The notes beneath the pieces were generated by a model, which worked only from the letters and a program-made list of their open reading frames with translations, was not told the origin of the DNA and did not search any database. The translations under genes and the position numbers were made by a program. Below, one piece after another: positions 46,169 to 57,065 of a stretch of DNA of 64,000 nucleotides; position 1 is the first letter of the stretch; each line of letters opens with the position of its first letter. The stretch comes from Kingdonia uniflora (taxonomy: Eukaryota; Streptophyta; Magnoliopsida; Ranunculales; Circaeasteraceae). Location of the stretch: positions 620,001-684,000 of the forward strand of contig JACGCM010001927.1 of NCBI GenBank assembly GCA_014058105.1, given 5' to 3'.

Positions 46169-46845
46169 TGTAAAGCCAAATAATATATCGAAGGTACCAC
46201 CTTGATTGATCGAAGCCTACCTAGATAGTCGAAGTCCAGTAAGACTTGCAACTAATTCCACGAAGCCTTACGAGATTAATCGAACACTCGAAGACATTAT
46301 TGTCAAAGCTGAAGATAGACGATCAACACCAGAACTCAGCATTAGTAACAGAGAGACTTTGACCATGGGAAGACATAGTCGAAGGTAGATACGTCTGACA
46401 GCCATCTCACCAGACATAATAGTAAAATGAGTTGCCTGACAACTACAGTATCTGAACCGACTCAAAGTACATAACAGTTGTCCCCAAAGGATATACATGT
46501 AATCTGACCTCCCATGGCGACCTACCCCTTTTCTATCTCCTATAAATTGGAGGGAGGAGGCACTATGAAGGTGTTAAAAATACTCTCCCAAAACCTCTGC
46601 AAGATTACCTTCGAATGCCCTGTAACCAACTTCCATTCGATCTGTCATCAAACTCGATATATATCATTAATCATTCAAATCCTCGCTGGAGGTTGTGAAG
46701 AAACCAATTCTAGGACTCTATGCAAGTTTGTTAATTTCAGTAATATAACTTATTATTGCCTTGTATACTTACACAAGCCCCTAGTTGAAGATTAACACCT
46801 TAGTATAAGAGCTAGTTTCCCCTCCCAAGAAACTTGGCCCCTACA
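46169..46845 (+). repeat. Element J 5' LTR (677 bp)
   Basis: It starts TGTAAAGCC and ends TTGGCCCCTACA; the pair is 49598-50288. The start is less certain because the first 40 bases differ between copies. A CCTATAAATTGG box lies near 46540. Confidence 0.85.
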
Positions 46846-46862
46846 TTTGGCACCGTCTCTGT
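46846..46862 (+). other. Element J primer-binding site
   Basis: TTTGGCACCGTCTCTGT follows the LTR, close to the gypsy TGGCGCCGTCTGTGG site. Confidence 0.65.
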
Positions 46863-46919
46863 TATACCCACCCTGCCTAATACCTATTTTCCCTTTCTTT
46901 CCCCTTATAGCCATACTCA

Positions 46920-48125
46920 ATGGTCCCCACCCTTCGCATAACCTCTGCCATCATCGAAAACTCCCCGACGGAGTAGCAGCTCAACTTTCCCTCATTAGCC
47001 AACAATTTGCTCATGCCAAGGAGCGCTATCACAATCAGTTATGCCTTGAAAGTGAAGAAAGGCAACAAGAACTTAAGGTTGAACGGCAACACCATTTAGA
47101 CGATAACGATCGACAACATCGTGCTTTGGACAAACTGTGTCATATTGTGCGTGAGCTTCAATAGGTTCAAACCCAAGACGCTCCACTGCGATCTCAAGTA
47201 CCCACCCTCTCATGTATTTCAGCCCGCGCCCGACTTGGGCCCCATCATCAAATCGAGGATCCCCCGGTCAATCTTGGGGTCGAGGGTGTCCCCACCACCA
47301 TACCCACCAGATCCATCCATCTTGGTGTCTCCGTTATAGAAAACTCCTCAGATTCTACCCTTCGTACTTCTTACCACCCCACACGGCGCCCAACTCAGGA
47401 ACGCCTTGGCGAACGGAGCGCTGAACATACCTCTTACCTGTAGCCTCATTACCCTCAACCCCAGCAATCTCCCCCTCGTCCTGTCTACCTTACATAGTAG
47501 GAACTCAATCAAAAAATCCATGCCGCTAATCGCATCAGCGCGATCCCCACACCGAACTCCTGGAGTCGATTAAACAACCCCATCTACCCTAAACTCCTCG
47601 ATATCGAGGTACCTATAAATTTCCATACCCCAAAAATTAGCAAATACTGCAATATTGACCCTCAGTCTCATGTCCTCAAATTTTAAATTGCTTTAAGTAT
47701 GTATTATGCAGCCGACCACATCTTGTGTCGGATGTTTCCCACTAGTCTCACTGATAGCCCTCTCAAATGGTACCACATCCTCCCTAATGGCTCTATCCGA
47801 AGCTTCGAACAATTATCAAACCTTTTTATCACCCAGTTTGCCTTTAATAAAGACCGTGAGGTCCGAGTTGATGCTCTCTTCAACTTCCGCAAGTCCTACA
47901 ACGAAACGCTGTCATAATATTGTCTACCCTCACCAAATCGACCAACCTACAGTCAAATGTTTGATTGCTACCCCAACCACCCCCTCCTTCCTCAGTCATG
48001 CAGTTACAACCAAAACGCCAAGCGACACTTACCTCCGCCGTACAGACAAAGAGCAAAGGAAAAGCAGCAACAAAAATAAATGGTCTATCGTTACCAAGAA
48101 ATCAGAAGCATACCTATTTGAGTAG
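46920..48125 (+). pseudogene. gag: Element J gag remnant
   Basis: A coil (AQLSLISQQFAHAKERYHNQ from 46980) is followed by a proline-rich stretch and the gag core: INFHTPKISKYCNIDPQS near 47620, MYYAADHILCRMFPTSL, KWYHILPNGSIRSFEQL and FRKSYNETLS, ending about 47917. The FHTPKISKY block matches D. Frameshifts and stops near 47163, 47455 and 47683 break it. After a short basic tail the sequence leaves gag. Confidence 0.75.
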
Positions 48126-49020
48126 ATCAAATTTATCACTGACAATGGCGTTTTCTTGCCTCCTTTCCAGCAATTTTAACCGTAACAATGGTGTACGTCT
48201 CCTTTTCTTCCTCCTTTGTCTCCTTTTAATTATTTGGGAACAGTGACTCTCTCTTTCACTTCTTTAAATACCTCTAAGAAAAAAAACTGCCTCGATTTCC
48301 CCCACTCACCATCAATGCTACTCCTCCACTTCCCCCTCATTTTTGGCCATGATGTATTTTGCCAATTTTGCCCTTACTCACCCCCACGTGCGTATCATAC
48401 ACTTACACTAGATAATATTTTTTAGCTCTCTCGAACCATCTGACGCACCCAAAGTTGTCAACTTAAGCCTACGTGTCACATTCACCTCTTTCCCATACCC
48501 GAGGAAACATTATGATGGCTTGCAATGGCACACTACCGCATAAATAGTACCACCTCTGACAGTGTTGCCATTTCGGTTGTCAGATTTTGCAGTCGAAGCA
48601 TCCCTTGCCTTTATTTTTGAGTCTTCTTATCCATTCTACTATAGTCATGCCCTTCTACCACATATGTTCCCGAGCCATCTCATACATTTGTTTTCGAACC
48701 ATCGTCTACATCCTACCACAATCCATTATACATATACATAAGTTCTCAAACCTTCGGTCAATACTTTTCGTTATACGAAAGAATCAAATTTTCTTACCAT
48801 TTTAATTCATTTTCATTACTCAAGATTGAAGTTTTACAGTTAGAACCGCGCCTACATTATCTTCGTCTACAGTACTTATCACAGTTATACTATCACACTT
48901 CCGCAAAACAATATTTCATTCAAAACTTATCAGGCATACATCACCAACATCATAAAAAAAGAAAGGAAAAAACAACAAACCAACAACAATTGCAAAAAAC
49001 AACAATCCCTCTACACTTCC
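48126..49020. other. Element J spacer without recognisable gene
   Basis: Pyrimidine-rich on the plus strand, without a convincing ORF. It lies where other elements carry pol and aORF-c; no motif of either is seen. Confidence 0.5.
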
Positions 49021-49365
49021 ACCACCACTTCGAAGACCCCCCTATTTACACACAGGGCAGTTCTTATAGAGCCCCGCTTCAGCCTCGACTGCGTCTTCAT
49101 CTTTCACCTGGTCTTATGCTAGGATTTTTAGCGAGAAGTACCGGTTACTGACGTTCGGGCCCAACCACTGCATCACCCTTCACCAGTACTCGTACGAATG
49201 CCCGCAGATAACCTTTCCTGGCTCCAGCTCTACCAAGTCAGGTAGCACTACGTCCAAACCTTGATCTCCAAAGAATTTCTCCTCCAGGGCCATCGTTTCC
49301 TGTTCAATACAGCGACCCCTCTCCTCCATTCTCTTATGGTAACGAGTGTTTGGTGTAGTTTCCAT
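49020..49365 (-). pseudogene. Element J antisense small protein aORF-a
   Basis: The ATG at 49365 gives METTPNTRYHKRMEERGRCI, then EKFFGDQGLDVVLPDL and a stop at 49180. The frame continues (MQWLGPNVSNRYFS) and turns acidic. The start, the FFGDQGL core and the acidic tail align with aORF-a of C and D. It is kept although pol is gone. Confidence 0.6.
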
Positions 49366-49420
49366 TACTTACTCAAAGAAGAAGATGAAGAATGTTTAAA
49401 ATCCCCCCCCTAACATCCCC

Positions 49421-49428
49421 TATTTATA
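49421..49428 (-). promoter_or_regulatory. TATA box of element J aORF-a
   Basis: The minus strand reads GGTATAAATAGGGG, 63 bases before the antisense ATG. Confidence 0.6.
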
Positions 49429-49580
49429 CCATGATTAAGGGCATTTATTACCACCCTTAATCAATACTTACCTTAATTACTCTCCTCGAAACTACCCACA
49501 ATCAATCAGTCAACTCTTTAACTTCTCATGCCTAACCATTTTTCTCAGCACGCGCTATCTACACCAATTTCTAAGGCCCT

Positions 49581-49597
49581 AACTGAGAGGGGGTGAA
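49581..49597 (+). other. Element J polypurine tract
   Basis: AACTGAGAGGGGGTGAA directly before the 3' LTR. Confidence 0.75.
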
Positions 49598-50288
49598 TGC
49601 AGTAGCCTACTCGCAGCCTTCTAGTACCAGTCGAATACTTGAAGGCTACATCAAAGCCTACCTAGAGACTCAAAGCCCAGCAAGACAAGCAACTAATTCT
49701 GCGAAGCCTTTCGAGATTAATCGAACACTAGAAGACATTATAATTGAAGCTAAAGATAGACAGTCAGCACTAGAACTCAGTACCAGTAACATAGAGACTT
49801 TGACCATGGGAAGACATGGTTGAAGGGTACAGACACATCTGACAGCCAGCTCACCTAACAGAATAGTGAAATGAGCTGCCTAACAACTATAGTGTCAAAA
49901 CTGACTCCAAGTACAAAACAGTTATCCCCAAAGGATATACATGTAATTTGATATCCCATGGTGACTCACCTTTTTTCTGTCTCCTATAAATAGGAGGGAG
50001 GAGGCACTATGAAGGGGCTAGAAAAGCTCTCCCAAAACCCTTGCAAGATTACCTTCCAATACCCTGTAACCGACTTTTATTCGATCTGTCATCAAACTCG
50101 ATATATATCATCAATTATTCAAATCCTCACTAGAGGTCGTGGAGAAACCAATTCTAGGACTCCACGCAAGTGTGTTAGTTTAGTAATATAGCTTATTATT
50201 ACTTTGTATACTTGTGCAAGCCCCTAGTCAAAGATTAATACCTTGGTGTAAGAGCTAGTTTCCCCTCTCACGAAACTTGGCCCCTACA
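49598..50288 (+). repeat. Element J 3' LTR (691 bp)
   Basis: It starts TGCAGTAGCC and ends TTGGCCCCTACA. CCTATAAATAGG at about 49983 is a palindromic TATA region. Confidence 0.88.
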
Positions 50289-50674
50289 GCGATCTTGAAG
50301 TTCGGTTTTGCTCTTCTCTTGATCTATTCTTCCTTAGTGATGTTCTCAATTGGTGATCACTTCGTACTTGGATGGGTAACCCCTGTCGGGTAGTGAATTG
50401 GTCATGTCATCTTTGTTGACTTTCCATTTCATTTTACCTTTTTGGTGGGTTCTGTTTTGCAGCTCCAGGGATTTCCTCCTCTTATCTCTTTCGAGTTGGA
50501 GGGCTTGAGTGTAAATTTTTTATCCTTAAACTGTTTAATTCTATCAGATTTCATATGTTTTTGGAGCTAAAAAATAACATTGTGTAAGCTGACAGTTTCT
50601 GGCAGAATGGTTGCAGGAATGTCTTCATTGTTCCCCTTATTACCATAGGTACTTCTGAGGTTCATGTTGGTCAT
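50289..50674 (-). pseudogene. gag: Element E gag, N-terminal fragment
   Basis: The minus-strand ATG at 50674 gives MTNMNLRSTYGNKGNNEDI, followed by a charged stretch with shifts. It stands just inside the primer site of E, where gag should start. The rest of gag and the protease are gone at the J junction. No domain is readable, so the call rests on position. Confidence 0.4.
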
Positions 50675-50715
50675 TGTAGTGACTATTTAGGATAAGATTT
50701 GATAGAGAAAAAAAG

Positions 50716-50739
50716 GGGTTTCCTATAGACGGTGCCAAT
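50716..50739 (-). other. Element E primer-binding site
   Basis: The minus strand reads ATTGGCACCGTCTATAGGAA after the LTR end. Confidence 0.75.
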
Positions 50740-51234
50740 TGTAATGGTTATTTTTCTGGTTGGTAAACCTCATCAATACTTAGGTAAAGAAATATGATTT
50801 AAGTACAAAAAGAAGCTATCATGCAGTAGATTATACATGAAAACTCAGTGAAGCCTGAAAAAAACTATGACCTCGAGGAGGATTTAGATGTAAATTCACT
50901 AAATGCTAATATATTACACTTGTAGAAAATTTGGATTGTGGGTGTAAAGAAAGGTAAAGAATCCGTCCCCACATTTATATGCTCTACCTGTATTTATAGT
51001 TGGATACAGGCAGCAATAAAAATATAGTATTTCTCCTAGCTTTAGGGAAGGTGGGAAAATTTTACAGAGCATGTACCACGGCTACATTTGATAAAGTATA
51101 GCGGCTACTGTGGAGGGTCAAGCATTGTAGTTATAGATTGGGATGCTCTCGAATTATAATGAGGTATATGACCAAATTCCTCCGCATGCCTTTGATAGTT
51201 CTTCGTTATCGAATATAGGGAATATGCTACTACA
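50740..51234 (-). repeat. Element E 5' LTR (495 bp)
   Basis: Pairs with 37388-37884; bounded by primer site at left and the TTAGT duplication at right. Confidence 0.93.
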
Positions 51235-51239
51235 TTAGT
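51235..51239. repeat. Target-site duplication of element E, right copy (TTAGT)
   Basis: Identical to 37383-37387; RT of element C continues after it. Confidence 0.9.
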
Positions 51240-52030
51240 CTTTGGTGATGGCGTGTATATCAGAGCCCAATTCTATTTTGGATCTACTTTCCCCTTCTTA
51301 CTAATTAGGTGTACAAAGAATTTTCCAGATTGAACTCCGAATTGACATTTGTCTAGATTAAGCTACATTCTGCTTGCCCGAATGATGTTAACAATATTTC
51401 TAATGTCGGTAACATGGTTTTTTTTTCTCTTTAAGCCCTTGTAGAGTATATTATCAATGTACACCTCCATAGTCTTCCCCAAATGTTCTATGAACATACT
51501 TGTTACTAACCGTTGGTAAATTACTCTGACATTCTTCAACCTGAATGACATAACTCTGTAACAATAAAGGCCTCTTTCAATGATGAATGTAGCTTTCTCT
51601 TGGTCTTCCTCTAGCAGTAGTATTTGATTGTATCCTGAAGTGGCATCCATAATTAATAGTTGGTCGTATCCTATGATTGAGTCTAGTATTTGATGGATGA
51701 TCAAAAGTGTGAAACTATTCTTCGGTATATGTTTGTTTAGATCGGTAAAATCTACACAAACACAAACTTTCCCATTTTTCTTTAGGAATGTAACGATGTT
51801 CGAGATCCAATCTGGGTACTTGGCTTCCTTGATGAAACATACTTCGATTAGTTTATCGACCTCTTTGTTCACTTTGTCTCTGATTCGAAGATATTGCTTC
51901 CTTTGTTTTAGTTTAATTGTTGTGACTTTGCCCCTTACGCTAAGCTTGTAGTAGACCAACTCTGGGTCAACTCCTAGCATCTCAAGGAATGTCCACCCGA
52001 ATATCCAACAAACGTCCATTTGCCCTGTCC
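51240..52030 (-). pseudogene. pol: Element C reverse transcriptase remnant (active site YIDN)
   Basis: A 218-codon open stretch from 52019 holds DKVNKEVDKLIEVCFIKEAK, NIVTFLKKNGKVCVCVDF, DATSGYNQILLLEEDQEKAT and EHLGKTMEVYIDNILYKG. The active-site box at 51460-51449 reads YIDN, so the second catalytic Asp is lost although the frame is otherwise one of the best kept here. It joins KDVQKLTG across element E. Confidence 0.88.
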
Positions 52031-52059
52031 ATCAATCTCAATATATTCTATTGGTTCGA

Positions 52060-52560
52060 CTATAGGAAGCTGATCCTCGACGTGATTAGCTTTCCGTAAT
52101 TACTATAATGCAAACTTTATAGATGTGCCAATAATACTCGATCCTATGTGCTCTCAAGCTCGTACTAGCTTTCGTTCCTTTGAATTCATAGATTCCTCTA
52201 TTCCATTTAAAAATGAAGCGCTTGGTGGTATGTGGAAGTTATTACTTTCATGTTATGCAACCAACAACGCCCCATGATACCTAAGTACCAGAATTTTGTG
52301 TTGATCACATTAAAAGTAACGTTGAGAGTTGCAGGTCCCATCCTTTCTTCCTTCAGCCCATTAAATCCACTGATATCCATGCCGTTTATTTATACTTTAT
52401 CTATAAGTCCCATCTGCCAAATCATACTATGAAAAAGGACTTTGATAGCACTGCCCGTATCCACTATCATCTAGTGCATGACAAAATTCATCATTTTCAG
52501 CATGACGACCAATACATCATGATGTGGGAATTTTATGCGTCTTACATCATAATCTTCGAA
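52060..52560 (-). pseudogene. pol: Element C protease remnant
   Basis: MIVDTGSAIKVLFHSMIWQM near 52470-52410 has an intact Asp-Thr-Gly. It is followed by GMDISGFNGLKEERMG and GRCWLHNMKVITSTYHQ. A stop separates it from the upstream frame (FVMH-stop). Confidence 0.82.
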
Positions 52561-54252
52561 TAAGATACCAGTTCGCCTCTGACTTGACTCGGGTAGCAAC
52601 TTAACATCTTTTTCTAGTAATGTGAAATCATGGCATTGCATCAACCTTATTCTTTTGAACCTAGTCGAATTGTTGATCTGATATATCTCATTCATGTAAT
52701 TTATGTAGAGGTGATAAAGATGCTTCTCTTCAAGTTCTTTTTCAACTTTAATGGTATCGACTTCCTTTTTATTGCTTTCGCTCCTATACCCTTCTAGGTT
52801 GATAATATATTTGTGTATCCTTCTGTCTTTCAAAATATATTCCATAAGTCTCTATACAGCGCAGCATCTGCCAGTGTCATGATGTTTTACCTTATGGTGT
52901 TTGTAGTAAGGTTTTCCTTCAATTGGTTCAAGAGGCTGAGTATTGCGAAAGAAATTGTTTTTCATCAGCATCGGATAAATTTCTAAGAGTTTAACATTCA
53001 ACTTTGGAAGGATGGGTTTTGGGAGTAAGTTTCCCTTTATAGTCTTCCCCTTTTCTATCTTGGCCCACTTCTTATCGCCTAACTCATTACTACTCTGATC
53101 GGTATTTCTTTCTGTGTTAGGACTTTTCGTAACCAGGATGTTTCTAATAGATTTATACCTTTTGAGCATCATCCTTTCCAGGTCGATATACCTGTTTACC
53201 TTTTCAATCATATCTTATAGAGTAGAGGGCTTGTTTAAAAACAAGTGCTTTTTTGCCCTGCATTTGATTTGTAGGGAAGTGGTGAACGTTGATAAAGCAG
53301 TTTTCTAATCTAAATTTACCACTTTCTTAGCGAGTTCAAGGAACTTCTTAGTAAAAGCTTTGAGCTTCTTTCCCTGGGTTTGTTTGAGACTGATAAGAGT
53401 GTACAAATTATCTTCCTTATCTTTGTTGTGAGCATAAATCTTTATGAAGAGTTTTTGTAACTGGTCAAGCGTATATATCAAATCTTCAGGTAAAGAATGA
53501 AACTAATAAAGTGGCTCACCCTGAAGACTTGTCATAAACAAATGAAAAAGAATATGATTTAAGTTCGAATACAACCCCAATGAATCTCAAAACTGTTGGA
53601 CGTATTCTCCTGGATCAGTGCCTTTGTATTTGTGGATCTTAGGAGTTTAAAATCATGTTGGAACTTCCATTTTGAGCAGTTCTTTAGCAATCAGACTCTC
53701 CTACAGTTTGCTCAACTCCCGTAGTTTTGATTACAATTGCCACTTCCCTCGTTCAACCTTTCCCTAACTAGTACCTGGGTTGGAGATTGTGGCTCCTCCT
53801 CTCGATGCTTCAAGTGTTGATATCCTCTACTGATTTCAGGTTAATCATTTCATCCCAAATGAACCAAGGCTTCTGGTTCCTATAGATTGTTGCACGGTTG
53901 TCTAGTTGCTCTGCCACTTCTAGCTCCTTGAGGCCACAGTCTATCACGCACTGATATTCTAGAATGAACAGGCATGACTCTTTTGTTCCATAGAGCTGGT
54001 CTATGTGATTGTCTTACAGCGCTTTCAAAGCCGCTTACAGAGTGGTCATATGATCTTCATGCTACTTGGATTCCAATTGTCAGGCTTTTCATTCGTCCTC
54101 TAGCTCTTTACTACGAAGTTCTCAATCTTGGATCAACTGGCACTCTAGTTCATTTTGTCATTAAGGTTTGCGCTTAATTCTGCCAACTGATTTGGTTGTC
54201 TCGACGTAACTTCCAGTTGAATTGTTAGAGCTTCTCATTTGGTATTCACCAT
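52561..54252 (-). pseudogene. gag: Element C gag remnant
   Basis: The minus-strand ATG at 54252 gives MVNTK-stop-EALTIQLEV, in the manner of gag in A. Core gag text lies near 53700-53300 in shifted frames. From 53211 a clean stretch MIEKVNRYIDLERMMLKRYK leads to the knuckle PYYKHHKVKHHDTGRCCAV, where the first Cys is Tyr. A last open part (52845-52471) carries HKYIINLEGYRSESNKKE and a coil. Confidence 0.8.
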
Positions 54253-54313
54253 GATTACTATTGATCATATCTGAGTAATTGTTGGTCTTAGGATTTCGTG
54301 GTAATTATCGATT

Positions 54314-54334
54314 TCCTACAAACGATGCCAAATA
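54314..54334 (-). other. Element C primer-binding site
   Basis: The minus strand reads TTTGGCATCGTTTGTAGGAA beside the LTR end. Confidence 0.68.
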
Positions 54335-54808
54335 TGAGGGCCTAAATTTGTAGCTTGAATTAGTCTCTTACACCGAATGTACATGGAACACAAATAATTT
54401 TAAACAAGTAATTTAAAGTTATACAAATTTAGCATGGAAACCTCTAAATAGGTAAAAACCCTGACCTCAGGTGAGGATTTGAAAGAATTACTTTATTGCT
54501 AGGATATTACAAGTTTGCAAAAGTTAATACTTTGAAATAAAATCTATTGAATATTTCTATCTCCCAAAACTTATCTTTGCTATCTATCAACCCTGCCTTA
54601 TTTATAAAAGCCCTCCCCAGCTCGTAGGCACCAACACGTTCTCCTGAATTAGGGGAAAGAGTGATGGAGCTTTCAGAGGCCGTTCTTGTAATTGTTAATT
54701 CGTGGGACAGGTGTCAAGCACCATTAGGTTGTGGGACCTTTAATTTTTGCGTGAGCTAGAAAAATTGATAGTTCGTTATTAAAGTAACTCGAAGGATAGG
54801 TCCCTACA
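54335..54808 (-). repeat. Element C 5' LTR (474 bp)
   Basis: It starts TGAGGGCCTAAATTTG and ends GGATAGGTCCCTACA on the plus strand. Its right part matches the fragment at 18315-18650. Confidence 0.88.
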
Positions 54809-55343
54809 GGGAGCATAACTATTACGGATTTATCTTATGTTTTAAGAGATGCATAAGAGCATCTTCTAAAGTACATAACTCACTTAGTAGAAAAAAAAAA
54901 CTCATAAAGTACATCACTCCCTTAATAGAAAAAAAACTAAGTAAAGTCCAATTTCATCCAAAAGTACCTCAGTTAGTTTTTCATAAAGTATATGTTTTAA
55001 AGAGGAAATGGATCAACAAGATTATAAAATAAATTAAACTTAGGTGAATTTCTCCATGTATCGCTTTGTGGTTGGTTATTTTTCAACCTCAAAAAGAAAG
55101 GTTCGACCTTGAAAAGCAAGGCTCAACCTTGCCTTTTAAGGATGAAAACCAAGTGAGTGAGGTACTGTTAGATGGCAAAAATCCTATGTGGCAACCAGTT
55201 GAGTGAGGTACTTTAGGAGATACTTTAGGAGTTATACATTACTTACCTTTTTGAGTAGATCTTTCATATAGTTTTTGTGGGGAGTGCCAATAGGATGAAA
55301 AACTATTATGTACCTTACAAGAGGCGCATAATAGTTATGACCC
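54809..55343. mobile_element. MITE-like element with imperfect terminal inverted repeats
   Basis: The left end GGGAGCATAACTATTACGG and the right end (reverse complement GGGTCATAACTATTATG) form inverted repeats. Further inward CATCTTCTAAAGTACATAAC faces a partial inverse copy near 55205-55235. No ORF. The left end abuts the LTR of C directly, so C probably landed at or in this end, and a target duplication cannot be read. Superfamily not assigned. Confidence 0.55.
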
Positions 55344-55521
55344 TTAAGTTATGCTTAGTTCACTGCACCACAATATAGATGCATTAGCTTTCCGCTGATT
55401 TAAGGCTTGTTTATGATTGGTTCAAATTATTGCACCACAATGCACTTCGACAAGATACAGTAAGTTGCAATGCCAAAACCTTAAGGTTTTAGGGGAAAAG
55501 GAGAATACATATAGTGGGTCC
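55344..55521. other. Short unassigned stretch between MITE and element F
   Basis: About 180 bases with no gene. It holds the perfect 16-base palindrome AAAACCTTAAGGTTTT (55475-55490) and the phrase GCACCACAAT twice. This may be the oldest host DNA visible. Confidence 0.4.
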
Positions 55522-56043
55522 TGTAGAGATTTATCCCTCAAGCTAGGATATCATCGAGCTAATACCATGCCAGATTCACACAATATGCACGTGACATACA
55601 CTATCACCAATGATACCTGGACTATGAGCTACAAAAGAACATGGTTCGAGTATTTCAAGTGAAATAGAATAACTCAAGGATATATGTCTCCCATGAACTA
55701 GCAGTTACAAAGATAACCTGCACTCTACCCCCAATTCAGGAGAACGTGCTGATACATATAAATGAACTAAGAGTAAGGTCTATAAAAGGAATATAATAAT
55801 AAAGAAGAAGAGGACAACCAAATTTTATCTAGCTCAAGAGATCATAATAGTAAATCAATATATCAGTCTCAAGCAATAAAATTACAGTTACTAAATTCTC
55901 AAGCCAAGGTCATGATTTTTTACCTATTCAAAGGTTTTTAGACTAACCACCTATGTCATCTTATATTGTTGGTTATATTAATTATGTCACAAGTACATTT
56001 GGTATAAGAGTTATTTGATCTATTACAAAATTAGGCCCTTACA
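55522..56043 (+). repeat. Element F 5' LTR (522 bp)
   Basis: It starts TGTAGAGATTTATCCCTCAA and ends TTAGGCCCTTACA. It is of the same family as the LTR of G, in opposite orientation (57066-57588). A CTATAAAAGG box lies near 55782. Confidence 0.88.
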
Positions 56044-56063
56044 TTTGATACTGTCTATGGGAA
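56044..56063 (+). other. Element F primer-binding site
   Basis: TTTGATACTGTCTATGGGAA, a mutated gypsy primer site. Confidence 0.6.
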
Positions 56064-56086
56064 TCAAACCTACGACTTATCGAGCG

Positions 56087-57065
56087 GCTTCTCCTAACCC
56101 TCGTTTACACTTCACAGAAGCTCAAGCACTATTTTCAAGATCATTCAGTCAAGGTCATGACAAATTATCCCCTTTGGGAAGTACTATCTAAAAAGGAGAA
56201 ATCACGCAGAGTACAATAATGGTTCGTAGCTTAGAGGGAATGCGACATCAAGTTCGAACAGAGAACCTCAAAAAATGGTTAGCCAATGGTTAATTTTTTA
56301 GTAGACTTCCCAGTATAAGATCCAAATTGGGAAGAGCGCGATCCAGATCTAATAGAAGAAGTCAAAGACGATCCACCTTTGAAGCCTATCAAAGAGTGAG
56401 CTGAGTGGGTTTCACATAAGGGATGAAGACTTCTTACCAATGGATCAGCAGGACCTGTAGGGTCAGAAATTGAAATCGTACTGATTATACCCTTAAATGA
56501 CAGAATCAAGAAGTTCATTCGCTTAAACTTTGAAGCATCGAATAATGTTATAGAGTACAAAGCATTAATTTATGGTTTAGACATGACATTTAAGATCAGA
56601 GTCCCAGACCTATTGGTCTATACAGACTCCTTGCTGATAGTCCATCAGTACTCTAAGCAATACAAGAAGAATGGCAAAATGGCTGACTATGCAGCCCTAG
56701 TTGCTGACAGGATGAGCAGATTACAAAAAGCTACTCTTGATTATTTACCTCGCAGAGAGAACCGACACGCCAATTCCTTGGCTTACCTAGCTAGGGTCTT
56801 AGGTATAAAAGCAAAGTACCGCAAAATCAAAGTAATTTCAACCCCCAGCATTAATATCTTGATGGTATACACGATCAACACTAGGGGCAATAAAGAGGAG
56901 GATGACGATTAAAGGAAGTCATTTCTCACTTATATTGGTACAGAGAGTAAGTGTGATGGGCTACTTACAGAAGATCCTAAAGAGTGTCGATAGTTGATTA
57001 AAAACTCAAAGTATTATATAGTTTAGAAAGACGGTTTATATAGAAGATCGGTCACTAGACCATAC
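56087..57065 (+). pseudogene. pol: Element F RNase H domains remnant
   Basis: The RT-linked part reads QKLKHYFQDHSVKVMTNYP near 56115. The second domain has TNGSAGPVGSEIEIV near 56438 (TDG become TNG), then ASNNVIEYKALIYGLDMTF, LLVYTDSLLIVHQYSKQYKK and LPRRENRHANSLAYLARV (ADS become ANS). The linker INTRGNKEEDDD follows to the G junction. Two catalytic Asp positions are lost. Confidence 0.8.

Larger units (their letters stand above)
46169..50288 (+). mobile_element. Element J: non-autonomous gypsy derivative (gag, no pol) inside E
   Basis: Two LTRs (677 and 691 bp), a primer site, a purine tract, a gag remnant and an antisense aORF-a are present, but no protease, RT, RNase H or integrase. 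It would have depended on enzymes from a related element. The five bases on each side differ (GGAAG and GCGAT), and E lacks protease and most of gag at this point. A deletion or recombination followed insertion. Confidence 0.82.
37388..51234 (-). mobile_element. Element E: Tat-like gypsy element of another family, with J inserted
   Basis: LTRs of 497 and 495 bp, unlike those of A and D, bound it, with a TTAGT duplication. It holds an antisense block on the plus strand and integrase, RNase H and RT on the minus strand. J lies at 46169-50288. Protease and most of gag are missing around J. Without J it is 9.7 kb. By eye the two LTRs differ at 10-13% of sites, many as C/T or G/A changes. Confidence 0.92.
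18315..54808 (-). mobile_element. Element C: oldest Tat-like gypsy element, split by D and E
   Basis: The pieces are 18315-22368, 36512-37387 and 51240-54808. At the D junction, joining the flanks gives the readable RNase H phrase LLIVHY. At the E junction it gives PSPKTKKDV, the normal RT-to-RNase H link. The 3' LTR is cut by B at its left side; the 5' LTR (54335-54808) and primer site are whole. Its own length is only about 8.5 kb. Its antisense region is short, keeping aORF-a and a coiled-coil tail but not aORF-b or the first half of aORF-c. Confidence 0.85.
55522..57065 (+). mobile_element. Element F: gypsy element with internal deletion, left part
   Basis: An LTR and primer site are followed within about 25 bases by the RT-linked RNase H region, so gag, protease and RT (about 3.6 kb in element A) are missing. 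The remaining pol is cut at 57066 by the LTR of G. The rest of F lies beyond the window. Confidence 0.82.
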
